Of a DNA stretch of 64,000 bases, positions 35,187 through 45,971 are shown piece by piece (within the stretch, counting starts at the first letter, position 1; every line of letters starts with the position of its first letter). The translations under genes and the position numbers were made by a program. Under the pieces are notes generated by a model, which worked only from the letters and a program-made list of their open reading frames with translations, did not search any database and had not been told where the DNA came from. Source of the stretch: Polyangiaceae bacterium (GTDB lineage Bacteria > Myxococcota_A > Polyangia > Polyangiales > Polyangiaceae); contig JANXOF010000037.1 of NCBI GenBank assembly GCA_025353725.1, forward strand, positions 62,001 through 126,000. The letters are read 5' to 3'.

Positions 35187-36479
35187 ATGAAAATCGGTCT
35201 CGCTCCTCGACGGCTTTACGCCACCGCTGCGGTTCTGGTGCTTCCGCTCGCCGCTCTTTCGGCCGGCGCGTGCGGTGATTCAACCTCGGTCTCGAGTTCG
35301 AATTCGAGTTCAAGCGAACTTCGCGCCGGGTTTCCCGAAGTCGCCGAGAAGGACCTCGCGATCGCGTTTTCACTCAACTCGAGTGCACCGGTTCGGGCAA
35401 AGGATACGATCCCAGGCGGCGCGCTCTTCCCGGAAAGTTGGTATAGCGCGGCCAAGGCCGCCTTTCGCGGCACTGGGGTCGATGGCGCGCTCGAAACGGA
35501 AAGCCTCTACGACGATTGGCAAATAGTCTCGATGCGCATCGCGCCCTGTAGCGCGCTAGGGAGTTCGCCCTTGGCAAATACGGATCACCTGTGTTGGCCT
35601 GAGCTTCGCATCGTGTGGCAGCCTGTCGTCCATGACATCGTGGTGCACGAACGTCGCGCTGACTCGTTCGCGGACGACCGAGCTTTCCATGCCCTCTACG
35701 ACGTTCCCGCCGAACTCGCTCTCAACGCGGCTGATGCCGCGCGCGCTCGGTCACTTTTTGATCGAGTAAAGGCCTTCGACGCCACGTGGCGCGGTGGCGC
35801 GTTCGCGCCGCTCGCTCCTGCGGAGGTGACCGAGTTCGACGCGCTCCGTGACCGCGTCGTCGCTGAGCTTCTCCAACGGGTGCGTGGCCTTCGTGCGCCG
35901 GCCCTACCTGCGGTCACCTTTCGAGGTCTCGGAGTGCGTCCCGAGAGCGACGATGGGACGGAGGCTCAAAGCGCTTTTCGTACGCGGGTGCTCGGGTTGC
36001 TCAGCGGAATTGCGCGGCCTAATGCGCTCAAGGCACTCACGGCGTTTTCGGCTCCCGAAGGGCGCGAGCCTGCCACTCTCGACTCGTGGGTCTTTCTCTC
36101 GTTCAAAGGGAACTCGGGTAGCCTTGTGCAGGAGGACATTCGGCTGATCTCGCGCGTCGACGGGCGCAGCCTTGTGAACGTCGGAAAATCCGTTCATGCC
36201 ACCACAGGTGCAGACGATGAAGCCTTTCGCGCGTCGACGAGTCCAGAGGTGAAGGACAGCATCATCCTGGCAGGCAGCGACATCGCAAGGCTCACACCCG
36301 TTATCCGTGACAGGCGCCAGCGGCTCGTGCCCAATACGGGGTGCGCGTCGTGCCACCAATTGAACGATCTGCGCTTCGACTTTCACAACTTTGGATACCT
36401 CGAGGACCGTGACCTTACGATCGCGCCTCGCGTCGCCACCGACGTTCAGCTCGACCTCGCCTGGCTCGCGCGTCCCTGA
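35187..36479 (+). CDS. c-type cytochrome-like lipoprotein
   Basis: The track start at 35070 overlaps ung; the ATG at 35187 gives 430 residues with a signal ending in LSAGAC, then a Ser/Asn-rich run (VSSSNSSSSEL). The protein has no recognised fold through the middle, but ends with one heme c attachment motif in TGCASCHQLNDLRFDFHNF. A His within the motif plus a distal ligand would hold the heme. The repetitive TTCGAG/TTCAAG DNA behind the signal encodes the Ser/Asn tether. It may deliver electrons on the outer membrane; the partner is unknown. A palindrome follows between this gene and gltB. Confidence 0.6.
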   Translation: MKIGLAPRRLYATAAVLVLPLAALSAGACGDSTSVSSSNSSSSELRAGFPEVAEKDLAIAFSLNSSAPVRAKDTIPGGALFPESWYSAAKAAFRGTGVDGALETESLYDDWQIVSMRIAPCSALGSSPLANTDHLCWPELRIVWQPVVHDIVVHERRADSFADDRAFHALYDVPAELALNAADAARARSLFDRVKAFDATWRGGAFAPLAPAEVTEFDALRDRVVAELLQRVRGLRAPALPAVTFRGLGVRPESDDGTEAQSAFRTRVLGLLSGIARPNALKALTAFSAPEGREPATLDSWVFLSFKGNSGSLVQEDIRLISRVDGRSLVNVGKSVHATTGADDEAFRASTSPEVKDSIILAGSDIARLTPVIRDRRQRLVPNTGCASCHQLNDLRFDFHNFGYLEDRDLTIAPRVATDVQLDLAWLARP

Positions 36480-36483
36480 TACG

Positions 36484-36526
36484 GCCCCGTCGCAAGGCGT
36501 AACTCAGATCTGAGTTACGTCGGGGC
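36484..36526. promoter_or_regulatory. Perfect 22-bp palindrome within a longer hairpin before gltB
   Basis: A perfect 22-base palindrome, CGTAACTCAGATCTGAGTTACG (36498-36519), is flanked by the arms GCCCCG (36484-36489) and CGGGGC (36521-36526). It lies 19 bases after the preceding stop codon and 46 bases before the gltB ATG. It could be a dimeric-repressor operator controlling gltBD, or the stem of a transcript-end hairpin. There is no U-tract, and the perfect dyad favours protein binding. Confidence 0.5.
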
Positions 36527-36565
36527 TGGCGTGGTGCGTCAATCGTTTGCTATGCCTGTAAGCCG

Positions 36566-39500
36566 ATGCAGCACCTTGGTTCACGTGTTGGCGGCTTCCC
36601 TGAGCCCGTAGGCCTCTATAATCCGACGGCGGAGCACGACGCGTGCGGCCTCGGATTCGTCGCCGATCTCAAGGGCAGCCCCTCCCACAGGACCGTCGAG
36701 ATGGGTCTCGAAATCCTGAGCCGGCTTGCCCATCGCGGCGCCGCCGGGTGCGATCCGCTGACCGGTGACGGAGCGGGAATTTTAGTCCAAGTCCCGCACC
36801 GTTACTTCGAACGTGCGTTGTATCGCGACGGCAAAGAGCTCCCGCTTGCGGGCGACTACGGCGTAGCGCAGTGTTTTTTGTCGCGTAACGAGGCGAAGCG
36901 GCAACTTCAAATGAAGGCGCTCTCGGACATCGTCCGCTACCACAACCAAAAGGTTATCGGTTGGCGCGATGTGCCCGTTAACGCGCGCGCTGTCGGACCG
37001 CTTTCACGAGCTTGCATGCCAGTGATGAAGCAGCTCTTCATCGCCCGGATGAGCGACGCCGCGGCCTTCGAACGCACGCTGTTTATGATTCGCAAGCGCG
37101 CGGGTAAAATGTGTACGGCGCGCGGTTACGGTGACGACTTTTACGTGGCGAGTTTCTCGGCGAAGACCTTGGTTTACAAGGGCCTGATGCTCCCGACGCG
37201 GGTGGCTGATTTTTATGAAGATCTCCAGGCTGACGACTTTGAAAGTCGGCTCGCTCTGGTTCATTCGCGTTTCTCTACAAATACGTTTCCGACATGGGAA
37301 CGTGCCCATCCGTACCGGCGGATTGCGCACAACGGCGAAATTAATACGCTGCGCGGCAACCGTAATTGGATGAGGGCACGCGAGTCGCTCCTCGCGTCAA
37401 AACTTTTCGGAGAACACCTCGAGGACTTTAAACCCATTATCCGGCCTGATGGGTCGGACTCCTCGTCCCTCGACAACGTCGTCGATTTCCTCGTGGCCGG
37501 AGGGCGTTCACTTCCACACGTGATGATGATGCTCGTGCCCGAGGCGTGGGCGACTCAAGCCGACATGCCCGCTTACAAGCGAGCCTTTTACGAGTACCAC
37601 GCGTCGCTCGTCGAGCCTTGGGACGGGCCAGCAGCCTTAGTTTTCACCGACGGCGACGTTGTCGGAGCGACGCTCGACCGAAACGGCCTTCGTCCTGCCA
37701 AGTACGTCATTACCAAGGGCGGACTCGTGGTGATGTCGAGCGAGTTGGGTGTATTCACATTTCCGCCTGAGGACATCGAGGCGAAGGGGCGGCTCGCTCC
37801 CGGGAAAATGTTTCTCGTCGACCTCAGACAGAAGCGCATCGTGTCGGACGAGGAACTGAAGCGAGAGGTTGCTTCAAAGCAGCCTTACGGCGTTTGGGTA
37901 CATAAAAATAAAATCGAACTTTCGGACGTCGCGGAAGTTCCTTTGCTTTCGTCGCTAGGTCCCGAGGAGAGAACGCGCCTGTTTCATGTCTTCGGTTACA
38001 CGCGCGAGGATAGGAGCGTCCTGCTCGCGCCAATGGCAAATAACGGCGAAGAGTCGACGGGAAGTATGGGCACGGATGTGCCGATCGCTGTCCTGAGCGA
38101 CCGGCCCGTACCGCTATTTCGCTACTTCAAACAGCAGTTCGCCCAGGTAACGAATCCTCCGATCGATCCCATTCGCGAAGACCTCGTCATGAGCCTCGTG
38201 AGCTGCGTGGGGGGAGAAGGCAACCTTCTCGAAGAAACGCCGCAGCAATGCCGGCTGCTCGAGCTTCCGCATCCGATTTTGACCGACGCGGACCTCGCAA
38301 AGATCCGCCATGTGGCAAAGGACTTTCGTGCGATCACGCTCGACGCCCACTTTGCCGTAGCCGGCGAACCCGGTGAGGCACTCGAGGCCGCGCTGCACGC
38401 GCTCCAAGCACGCGCGTCGCGAGCGGTCGACGAAGGTTATGGCATCGTTGTGGTCAGCGACCGCGCGGTCAGCGCGCACCACGTTCCAATACCGAGCCTC
38501 CTCGCGGTCGCCGCGGTGCATCATCACCTCATTCGCGAAGGCACGCGCGTACGGGTTGGACTCATCGCCGAATCTGGGGATGCGCGCGAGGTGGCCGATG
38601 TCGCATTGCTCGTCGGGTTTGGCGCAGGCGCCGTAAATCCATATCTCGCGTTCGAGGCGTTGACCGAGCTCGTCCGGGATCAGGCGGAGTCGAGCCCGCG
38701 CGTCGCGCTCGATCTCCCGACGGCGACGAAAAATTATGTGAGTGCTCTAAAAAAGGGCCTCCTCAAAGTGATGTCCAAAATGGGCATAAGTACGGTCGCA
38801 AGCTACCATGGCGCGCAGATTTTCGAAGCCTTAGGTCTTTCGAGTGACGTCGTGAAAGCGTACTTCGAGGGTACTTCGTCACCCCTCGGGGGTATCGGTT
38901 TAGCGGAGCTTGCCACGGAAGCACGGGTGCGGCACGCCGAAGGCTATAGGGCGACATCACGCGATCTTGACGTCGGCGGCGTATACGCATGGCGGGCGAA
39001 TGGGGAGCGCCACCTTTGGACCCCGCGGAGTGTTGCTTCGCTTCAGCGCGCCGTGCGACTCGAAGACGCATCGTCGTATGCCGAGTACGCACGAGCGATT
39101 AACGATCAGGGCGACAGCCCGGTCACTCTCCGCGGGTTGCTAGACTTCCGCCCAGCAGGCGCTTTGGTCCCGCTCGCAGAGGTCGAACAGGCTCCTAGCA
39201 TCGTGCGTCGCTTTACGACCGGCGCAATGAGCTTTGGCAGCATCTCCAAAGAGGCGCACGAGAACCTCGCGGTCGCGATGAACCGCATGGGAGGACGGAG
39301 CAATACGGGGGAGGGCGGGGAAGACGAAGCCCGCTATCTTAAAGACGCCAAAGGTGATCTGCGCCGCTCGGCCATCAAACAGATCGCGAGCGGTCGCTTC
39401 GGAGTTACGGCGCATTACCTTGTGAATGCCGACGAACTTCAGGTCAAAATGGCGCAGGGGGCGAAGCCTGGCGAAGGCGGGCAGCTTCCCGGACATAAAG

Positions 39501-41122
39501 TCGACGCCGTCATCGCTCGTGTGCGGCACTCCACGGAGGGAGTCACGCTTATTTCCCCACCGCCTCATCATGACATCTATTCGATTGAGGACCTCGCGCA
39601 GCTCATCTTCGATCTCAAGAACGTGAACCCTCGAGCCCGAATAAGCGTAAAGCTCGTTAGTGAGTCAGGGGTCGGTACCGTCGCCGCCGGCGTGGCAAAG
39701 GCCCACGCCGATGTTATTTTGATTGCGGGCCACGATGGCGGGACTGGCGCGAGCCCCGTGTCCTCGATTCAACATGCCGGGACGCCTTGGGAGCTCGGTC
39801 TTGCCGAGGCGCAGCAAGTGCTCATTCTGAACGGCCTCCGTTCGAGGGTGACGCTGCAAGTCGACGGGCAGCTTAAAACAGGGCGCGACGTCGCGTTTGC
39901 GGCTCTTTTTGGTGCCGAGGAGTTCGGCTTCGCCACGGCGCCGCTTGTCGCAAGTGGGTGCATCATGATGCGCAAGTGTCATCTCAATACGTGCCCCGTG
40001 GGCATCGCGACGCAAGATCCAGTGCTACGCGCACGCTTTACCGGAACGCCGGAGCACGTCATCAACTACATGTTTTTCGTTGCCGAGGAGTTGCGCGGGA
40101 TCATGGCTTCACTTGGGTTTCGCTCGGTCGATGAAATGATCGGCCGAGTCGATTGTGTGGAGCGTCGTGAGGGCATCGCTCACCGCAAAGCGAAATGGCT
40201 CGATTTTTCACGGATGCTTCATGTGCCTCCCCAAGAAGCCATACGGAGGCGCACGATCGATCAAGACCACGGCATCGCGCACGTCGCCGACCGAACGCTG
40301 ATCGAGGCTGCGCGACCCGCGCTCGAGCGCGGCGAGGCTGTCACCGTGAGTTTTGGGATCACGAACGCGCACCGCACGTTCGGGGCGATGCTTGCCGGCG
40401 AGGTCGCGCGGCGGTTCGGCGCGGAAGGGCTTCCGGCGGGCGCTATCACGCTCGAGGTGACGGGAACGGCAGGGCAATCGTTCGGCGCCTTTGCCGCGCC
40501 AGGCATGACGCTTCTCCTCCAAGGCGATGCGAATGATTACGTCGGTAAGGGGCTTTCGGGAGGCGTTATTGCGATAAGACCTCACGACTCCGCTACGTTC
40601 CGAGCGTCGGAGAACGTAATCGTTGGCAACACTGTGCTCTACGGCGCAACCCGTGGGCGTGCCTTCTTCGCCGGTCAAGCGGGAGAGCGATTTGCCGTTC
40701 GCAATAGTGGAGCTATGGCCGTGGTCGAGGGGACGGGGGATCACGGGTGTGAGTACATGACCGGCGGCATCGTCGTCGTCCTTGGCCCCACAGGCCGTAA
40801 CTTCGGAGCCGGGATGAGTGGTGGTCTTGCGTTTGTCCTCGATGAGGACGGAACGTTCGCGTCGCGATGTAACATGGGTATGCTTGTGATAGAGGCCGTG
40901 TCGGAAGCGAAGGACCTGGCGATCGTGAGTGATTTGCTTGAGGAGCACGTCGCTCGCACGCATAGCGTTCGCGGCGCGGAGGTTCTAGCGGCCTTGGCTA
41001 CGTTTCTTCCGCACTTCAAGAAGGTCATCCCGCTGGACTATAAGCGCGCCCTGCACGCGGCGGAGGGCGCCCGACTGGCCAATTCCCAACCCGCGCGGTC
41101 CCTTGCGCAGGTAACGAGCTAG
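36566..41122 (+). CDS. gltB: Glutamate synthase large subunit
   Basis: GltB (1518 residues) makes glutamate from glutamine and 2-oxoglutarate with GltD supplying electrons. Cleavage before the Cys in [13 protein letters not shown] would expose the class II glutaminase nucleophile. The amidotransferase domain includes [30 protein letters not shown] and a conserved RDGSDS-like segment ([12 protein letters not shown]). The FMN/synthase domain is intact through [22 protein letters not shown], and the 3Fe-4S motif [12 protein letters not shown] is present. A C-terminal GXGXG beta-helix domain ([14 protein letters not shown] through [16 protein letters not shown]) ends the protein. Length is normal. 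The ATG is 46 bases after the palindrome; gltD follows two bases after the stop. Confidence 0.97.
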   Translation: MQHLGSRVGGFPEPVGLYNPTAEHDACGLGFVADLKGSPSHRTVEMGLEILSRLAHRGAAGCDPLTGDGAGILVQVPHRYFERALYRDGKELPLAGDYGVAQCFLSRNEAKRQLQMKALSDIVRYHNQKVIGWRDVPVNARAVGPLSRACMPVMKQLFIARMSDAAAFERTLFMIRKRAGKMCTARGYGDDFYVASFSAKTLVYKGLMLPTRVADFYEDLQADDFESRLALVHSRFSTNTFPTWERAHPYRRIAHNGEINTLRGNRNWMRARESLLASKLFGEHLEDFKPIIRPDGSDSSSLDNVVDFLVAGGRSLPHVMMMLVPEAWATQADMPAYKRAFYEYHASLVEPWDGPAALVFTDGDVVGATLDRNGLRPAKYVITKGGLVVMSSELGVFTFPPEDIEAKGRLAPGKMFLVDLRQKRIVSDEELKREVASKQPYGVWVHKNKIELSDVAEVPLLSSLGPEERTRLFHVFGYTREDRSVLLAPMANNGEESTGSMGTDVPIAVLSDRPVPLFRYFKQQFAQVTNPPIDPIREDLVMSLVSCVGGEGNLLEETPQQCRLLELPHPILTDADLAKIRHVAKDFRAITLDAHFAVAGEPGEALEAALHALQARASRAVDEGYGIVVVSDRAVSAHHVPIPSLLAVAAVHHHLIREGTRVRVGLIAESGDAREVADVALLVGFGAGAVNPYLAFEALTELVRDQAESSPRVALDLPTATKNYVSALKKGLLKVMSKMGISTVASYHGAQIFEALGLSSDVVKAYFEGTSSPLGGIGLAELATEARVRHAEGYRATSRDLDVGGVYAWRANGERHLWTPRSVASLQRAVRLEDASSYAEYARAINDQGDSPVTLRGLLDFRPAGALVPLAEVEQAPSIVRRFTTGAMSFGSISKEAHENLAVAMNRMGGRSNTGEGGEDEARYLKDAKGDLRRSAIKQIASGRFGVTAHYLVNADELQVKMAQGAKPGEGGQLPGHKVDAVIARVRHSTEGVTLISPPPHHDIYSIEDLAQLIFDLKNVNPRARISVKLVSESGVGTVAAGVAKAHADVILIAGHDGGTGASPVSSIQHAGTPWELGLAEAQQVLILNGLRSRVTLQVDGQLKTGRDVAFAALFGAEEFGFATAPLVASGCIMMRKCHLNTCPVGIATQDPVLRARFTGTPEHVINYMFFVAEELRGIMASLGFRSVDEMIGRVDCVERREGIAHRKAKWLDFSRMLHVPPQEAIRRRTIDQDHGIAHVADRTLIEAARPALERGEAVTVSFGITNAHRTFGAMLAGEVARRFGAEGLPAGAITLEVTGTAGQSFGAFAAPGMTLLLQGDANDYVGKGLSGGVIAIRPHDSATFRASENVIVGNTVLYGATRGRAFFAGQAGERFAVRNSGAMAVVEGTGDHGCEYMTGGIVVVLGPTGRNFGAGMSGGLAFVLDEDGTFASRCNMGMLVIEAVSEAKDLAIVSDLLEEHVARTHSVRGAEVLAALATFLPHFKKVIPLDYKRALHAAEGARLANSQPARSLAQVTS

Positions 41123-41124
41123 CC

Positions 41125-42576
41125 ATGGCCGACCCCCGAGGTTTTTTGACGGTCGAGAGAGCCACGTCGCGTGAGCGTCCAGCGGTGGATCGCATTCAAG
41201 ACTACGAAGAGTTCGTGGTCGAACCGTCGGACGATGAAGTTCGGGCCCAGGCGTCGCGCTGTATGGATTGCGGCATTCCCTTTTGCCATCACGGCTGTCC
41301 CCTCGGAAATGTCATTCCTGAATTCAATGATCTCGTTTACCGCGGGCGTATGGCCGAGGCGGTGCGGGTGCTCCATGCGACGAATAACTTCCCGGAGATC
41401 ACGGGTCGTATTTGCCCCGCACCGTGCGAGGCGTCGTGCGTGCTCGAGATCGACCACGCCGCCGTTACCATTAAAAACGTCGAACGCGCCATCGCGCGCG
41501 CCGCTATCGAAGACGGAGTCGGAGGCGGCCTCGAGCCCGTCGTCCCGGTCTCGCGTACGGGTAAAACCGTGGCCATCGTCGGGTCAGGCCCAGCGGGGCT
41601 CGCGGCCGCACAGCAGCTTGCCCGCGCGGGTCACGCCGTGACGGTGTTCGAGCGTGACGCCGGCCTCGGGGGACTTCTCCGCTACGGGATTCCCGACTTC
41701 AAAATGGAGAAAGGAATCATCGATTCGCGCGTGGAGCAGATGCGCGGGGAGGGCGTTGCATTCCTGACCGGCGTGGCCATTGGCGAAACCCATTCGGCTG
41801 CCGATGTGCTTGCGCGTTTCGACGTGCTCGTGCTCTGCGTGGGCGCGCGCGTCCCGCGGGATATTCAAGTTCCGGGGCGCGACCTCGAGGGCGTTACCTT
41901 TGCGATGGACTTTCTCGCGCAGCAGAATCGCCGCGTCGCGGGCGCCGTCGTTCCCGCGGCAAGCGAAATCTTAGCGACCGGAAAACACGTTGTCGTCATC
42001 GGCGGAGGCGATACCGGGTCCGATTGCGTCGGCACATCGAACCGCCAGCACGCGACGAGCGTGTCGCAACTCGAGCTGATGCCCGAGCCGCCCTTGGTGC
42101 GCATGCCCGAAAATCCGTGGCCTGCATGGCCCCTCGTGCTTCGCACCTCTTCCTCGCAGGCCGAGGGTTGCGAACGAGGCTTTTCGGTGATGACCAAGGC
42201 TTTCGTTGCCGACGCCTCGGGGAAGCGTCTCGCGAAAATTGTCGCCGCGCGCGCGGAGCTGACGCGCGGAACCATCCGCGAAATTCCTGGGACAGACTTC
42301 GACATTCCGTGCGACCTGGCGCTCCTTGCGATGGGGTTCACAGGGGCTGAGCGAGGTGGCGTCGTCGGCGAACTTGGACTCGCCCTCGACACCCGCGGGA
42401 ATGTCGTGACTGAGGGGTCAGGCGCCACGAATGTTCCGCGCGTGTTTGCAGCGGGTGATGCGTCGCGTGGGCAGTCGCTCGTGGTGTGGGCTATCGCGGA
42501 CGGCCGCCGCGTCGCCGCGGGCGTTGACGCCTACCTTCGTGGCTCCGTGCAGCTGCGTGTAACGTCGTCGTGTTGA
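41125..42576 (+). CDS. gltD: Glutamate synthase small subunit
   Basis: GltD (483 residues) is the NADPH-oxidising flavoprotein partner of GltB. The N-terminal Cys-rich region (CMDCGIPFCHHGCPLGNVIPE, then CPAPCEASCVL) binds two 4Fe-4S clusters; the FAD site is VAIVGSGPAGLAAAQQLA, and the NADPH site is VVVIGGGDTGSDCVG. The C-terminal flavin contact NVPRVFAAGDASRGQSLVVWAI is present. Length matches the family. It lies two bases after gltB and is co-transcribed with it. The next gene is a broken membrane-protein gene starting about 20 bases downstream. Confidence 0.97.
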   Translation: MADPRGFLTVERATSRERPAVDRIQDYEEFVVEPSDDEVRAQASRCMDCGIPFCHHGCPLGNVIPEFNDLVYRGRMAEAVRVLHATNNFPEITGRICPAPCEASCVLEIDHAAVTIKNVERAIARAAIEDGVGGGLEPVVPVSRTGKTVAIVGSGPAGLAAAQQLARAGHAVTVFERDAGLGGLLRYGIPDFKMEKGIIDSRVEQMRGEGVAFLTGVAIGETHSAADVLARFDVLVLCVGARVPRDIQVPGRDLEGVTFAMDFLAQQNRRVAGAVVPAASEILATGKHVVVIGGGDTGSDCVGTSNRQHATSVSQLELMPEPPLVRMPENPWPAWPLVLRTSSSQAEGCERGFSVMTKAFVADASGKRLAKIVAARAELTRGTIREIPGTDFDIPCDLALLAMGFTGAERGGVVGELGLALDTRGNVVTEGSGATNVPRVFAAGDASRGQSLVVWAIADGRRVAAGVDAYLRGSVQLRVTSSC

Positions 42577-42595
42577 GAGCGTTTGGGGCCTTTCG

Positions 42596-43364
42596 TTGTT
42601 TCGCCACCAGGGACCGGGTCGCACCGCTCGCGAAAATCGAATCGTGGCCGGTTGTCTCGCCCTCGTCGGCCGATACGTAAACTCCGTCGGTTTCGGTCTT
42701 ATTGGTAGCTTTACTTCCCATGTGACTGGCAACGTGGGCCGCCTCTCTCAGGACCTCGTTCGTGGCGATTTCGCCGCCATGGCAACGGCGTTCATCAACG
42801 CTCCTTTCGTTTTTTAGCGGTTCCGTTTTCGCAAGTATGAGGATCGAAAGTCGATTTTTCGGTCGCCCGAGCAGTGGCTACGCCGCCGCACCGATCGTCG
42901 AATCGCTCCTGCTTTCGCTCTTTCCATGCGCCGCTACGCTTAACCCGGCGGCAGATCCTCGCCTTCTCGACGTGGAAGCCGCGATCCTCTGCGCTTCGAT
43001 GGGGATGCAAAATAGCCTTGTGACACGGCTCTCCGGCGCCGTCGTACGCACGACGCGTCTCACCGCTGTGTTCACAGATTTAGGTATTGAGGCCGCACGA
43101 TGGTTCCGATGGTGACGTGGCGACCTCTCCGCGAGGTTGGCTGTCAACCGTGTCGCCGGAAAGAACCCGCCGGAGAGGCCAGCCGGTCCGAAGACGGAGC
43201 TTTTGTTGACGATTGCCTTCTCCTTTGCCGTCGGATCGATCGCGGGCGCCGCCGCGGTGGCGACTCTACGACATGCAGCGATGTTGTTTCCAAGCGCCGC
43301 CGTGGCCTTACTGGCGTTCTATACCCTTTTCCAGCGATCGGACCCGCCGTCTCCTGCCCCTTAG
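42596..43364 (+). pseudogene. Disrupted DUF1275 (YoaK-like) membrane protein gene
   Basis: Three consecutive ORF pieces together match the DUF1275 membrane family. Piece 1 (from TTG 42596, frame 2) reads LALVGRYVNSVGFGLIGSF and SHVTGNVGRL and breaks at FINAPFVF. Piece 2 (frame 0) continues FFSGSVFASMRIESRFFG, SMGMQNSLVTRLSGAVVRTT and AVFTDLGIEAARW, and ends at an in-frame TGA (43113-43115). Piece 3 continues in the same frame with TELLLTIAFSFAVGSIAGAAAV. The frame change falls at a run of six Ts (42810-42815); the net length is 769 bases, and loss of one T would restore the frame up to the TGA. Two independent lesions favour a real pseudogene, though sequencing error at the T run is possible. 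Confidence 0.75.
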
Positions 43365-43521
43365 GTGCAGCAACGTGCCACGGACTCATAAGGAACGCGT
43401 TAACGTCTCGCGTCGTCGGTTGTGCGACCTGCTCATCGGAGGATGAAGCATCAAGACGCGTCTCGACGAACCGTGGCCGTTCCAGCTACCCTCCGAAAGG
43501 CGCCTTGCCTGAAAACCACCC

Positions 43522-45423
43522 ATGAGCCACGCCATCGGTATCGATCTCGGCACGACGAACACCGTGATCGCGGCCGTCGTGGACGGCGTCGCAGTCACGC
43601 TAGAGGACGAGCAACAGCGCCGCCTGCTCCCGTCGATCGTCTCGTTTCACCCGTCGGGTACCGTGCTGGTCGGTGATGCGGCGCGCGAGCGGCGTCTCGT
43701 CGACCCCGAGAATACGATCTTCTCGGTCAAAACGTTGCTCGGACGCACCTTCGATTCTGACGAGGTACAGGCGCTCCGTGCGCGGTTTCCGTTTCGCCTG
43801 GTCGAGGGCACGAAAAGCAGTACCGCCGTCCTCGCGCGCGGCGTGACCTATGCCTTGCCTGAGATTAGCGCGTTTGTCCTTCGCCGCGCGAAGGCCATCG
43901 CCGAGCATGCGCTCGGTGGGCCTGTCGAACGCGCGGTGATCACCGTGCCTGCGAACTTCAACGATCTGCAGCGTGCGTCGACGAAAGTAGCGGGTAAGCT
44001 CGCGGGGCTGGAGGTCTTGCGTATTCTCAACGAACCTACCGCGGCTGCGCTCGCGTACGGTCAATCTATCGATAAGCCAGAAAAAATAGCTGTTTATGAC
44101 TTCGGCGGCGGCACGTTCGACATCACTCTTCTCGATCTCACCGGGAGCGTGTTCGAGGTTCTTGCAACCGCCGGTGACTCCGCCCTTGGCGGTGACGACG
44201 TCGACGGATTGCTGGCCGATCATCTCGCGCTCGAGATTATCAAGCGCGCCAACTACGATCCCCGCGGGAACCCGATAGCCCTCGCGCGCCTACGCTTCAT
44301 CGCGGAGGAAGTGAAAAAAAAGCTCTCGACTCAAGCCTTCGTCGATCAAGAGATAAGTGGCACTTCGTACGCGGAGGGCGGTATTCCACCTGGGATAAAA
44401 GTTCGCATCTCACGCGAGCAACTAGAGCGTCTCTCGATGCCTCTGATCGAGCGCACGATTGCTGTAGCGCGGCAGTCGATGGAGCAAGTTGGGTTGACGG
44501 CCCAGGACTTCGATCGCGTGATTCTCGTCGGCGGCTCGACGCGCATGCCGCTCGCTGCGCGGCTTGTCGAGCGGCTCTTTGGTCAGGCTCCTCACCTCAG
44601 GGTCAACCCCGACGAGGTCGTAGCGCTCGGTGCGGCCATCCAGGCAAATGCGCTTCATCGGTCGAAGGGCGGGAACAAGCGGCGCCCTGGGGCCGACCCT
44701 TCCGCGCCTTCACAAATAGCTGCAGCGCCGACTGCGACTCTCAAAGACGTCCCGCGTTCGCCCGGCCTCCCGGCGGATATGACGGACTCCTCCGACGTTC
44801 CCCCGATGTTCATCGCCTTCTCCAAGGCCGCGCGCGTGATGACGTTCTCGCCGCCGCCTCCTCCGCTCATCGCGCCCGGATCTTCGTCTGGACTCCTCGC
44901 GGAGGTGCCGCGCGCTCCGGCGGCCCCGGACCTTCAGTCAAAAGATTTCTTCCCGTCTTCCGAGGCTTTCGCCCGCGGGAGCGCCATCGCGACGTCGAAA
45001 AAGGCACCTCTCCTCATCGATGTGACCCCGATGAGTCTCCGTATCGAGACGGTGGGGGGGTACTCCGATGTTCTTATTTCGGCGAATTCGCCTGTGCCCT
45101 GCGAAAAAGCGCGAACCTTTTTGTCCGCGTCAGACAATCAAACTGTGGTGGTGATTCGCGTCTCGCAAGGTGAGTCTGCAAGGTTTGCCGAAAATACGCG
45201 CCTGGGCGAGCTCGAGCTTTCCGGCCTCAAGGCTGGACGGCGCGGTGAGGTGAAGATCCTTGTAACCTTCGAGCTGGACGCGGATGGGATCCTCAAGGTT
45301 CGCGCGAAGGACAAAGACACAGATCGCGAGACCAAGGCGACGATGAAACTGCTCGGCGCCTCTACGGACGCAGCCGAGGTCGACGCGATGGCCGCTCGCC
45401 AAGCACGCCACGTCGTCACTTGA
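43522..45423 (+). CDS. Hsp70-family chaperone (DnaK-like) with long linker and no lid
   Basis: This 633-residue Hsp70 has an intact nucleotide-binding domain: [52 protein letters not shown] and [10 protein letters not shown]. In place of the short conserved linker there is about 110 residues of Pro/Ser/Ala-rich sequence ([16 protein letters not shown]). A beta substrate domain follows ([17 protein letters not shown] to [16 protein letters not shown]), and the protein ends shortly after, so the alpha-helical lid is largely absent. It is likely a specialised Hsp70, not the housekeeping DnaK. A J-domain gene follows 14 bases downstream (or overlaps by four from the TTG at 45420), and grpE is absent. 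Confidence 0.9.
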   Translation: MSHAIGIDLGTTNTVIAAVVDGVAVTLEDEQQRRLLPSIVSFHPSGTVLVGDAARERRLVDPENTIFSVKTLLGRTFDSDEVQALRARFPFRLVEGTKSSTAVLARGVTYALPEISAFVLRRAKAIAEHALGGPVERAVITVPANFNDLQRASTKVAGKLAGLEVLRILNEPTAAALAYGQSIDKPEKIAVYDFGGGTFDITLLDLTGSVFEVLATAGDSALGGDDVDGLLADHLALEIIKRANYDPRGNPIALARLRFIAEEVKKKLSTQAFVDQEISGTSYAEGGIPPGIKVRISREQLERLSMPLIERTIAVARQSMEQVGLTAQDFDRVILVGGSTRMPLAARLVERLFGQAPHLRVNPDEVVALGAAIQANALHRSKGGNKRRPGADPSAPSQIAAAPTATLKDVPRSPGLPADMTDSSDVPPMFIAFSKAARVMTFSPPPPPLIAPGSSSGLLAEVPRAPAAPDLQSKDFFPSSEAFARGSAIATSKKAPLLIDVTPMSLRIETVGGYSDVLISANSPVPCEKARTFLSASDNQTVVVIRVSQGESARFAENTRLGELELSGLKAGRRGEVKILVTFELDADGILKVRAKDKDTDRETKATMKLLGASTDAAEVDAMAARQARHVVT

Positions 45424-45437
45424 GCGTAAGCGAACCC

Positions 45438-45959
45438 ATGATTGCCGCATCCACCCTTGCCTTCTGGGCCGAGTCCCTCGAGACGATGCACTATTACGAT
45501 GTCCTTCGCGTATCGCCAGACGCCTCCGCGAAGGATATCCAACATGCGTTTCATGCTCTTTCGTTGCTTTGCCATCCTGACAAGTTTGCCTCTGATTCTG
45601 ACGAGGTGATTCAGGCGGCGTCGACGGTCTTCAAACGCCTCGCCGAGGCCTATCACGTCCTTCGGCGACCGCTTACTCGCACGCGATACGACGCGCAGCT
45701 CGCGTTGAGCGCGGGTTCGAAGTTTGACGAGCACGCAGTCTCCGCGAAGCCAACGTTTGAACAGCGCACGCTAACCATGATCGCGCGCAATCCAAAAGCC
45801 AAACAGTTCGCCTCCAAGGCGGACCGTTTTCTCTCGAATGGCCAACTCGAAGAAGCGCGCATTCAGGTCATTAGCGCGTACCAGCATGACCCAGGCAATG
45901 ACGAGCTGAAGGAGCGCCTCGATATCCTCTACGAGGCGCTCGCCCTCGAACCGCCTTAA
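45438..45959 (+). CDS. J-domain protein with C-terminal TPR-like region
   Basis: The N-terminal J domain (about residues 17-84) includes MHYYDVLRVSPDASAKDIQHAFHALSL, the catalytic HPD in CHPDKF and VFKRLAEAYHVLRRPLTRTRYD. There is no Gly/Phe region or zinc finger; the C-terminal half (ARNPKAKQFASKADRFLSNGQLEEARIQVISAYQ) resembles a TPR pair. From the ATG at 45438 the length is 173 residues; the track TTG at 45420 would overlap the Hsp70 stop by four bases. It is expected to stimulate the ATPase of the adjacent lidless Hsp70, and both may serve a lineage-specific client. Confidence 0.88.
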   Translation: MIAASTLAFWAESLETMHYYDVLRVSPDASAKDIQHAFHALSLLCHPDKFASDSDEVIQAASTVFKRLAEAYHVLRRPLTRTRYDAQLALSAGSKFDEHAVSAKPTFEQRTLTMIARNPKAKQFASKADRFLSNGQLEEARIQVISAYQHDPGNDELKERLDILYEALALEPP

Positions 45960-45971
45960 CGGAGCTCGAAG

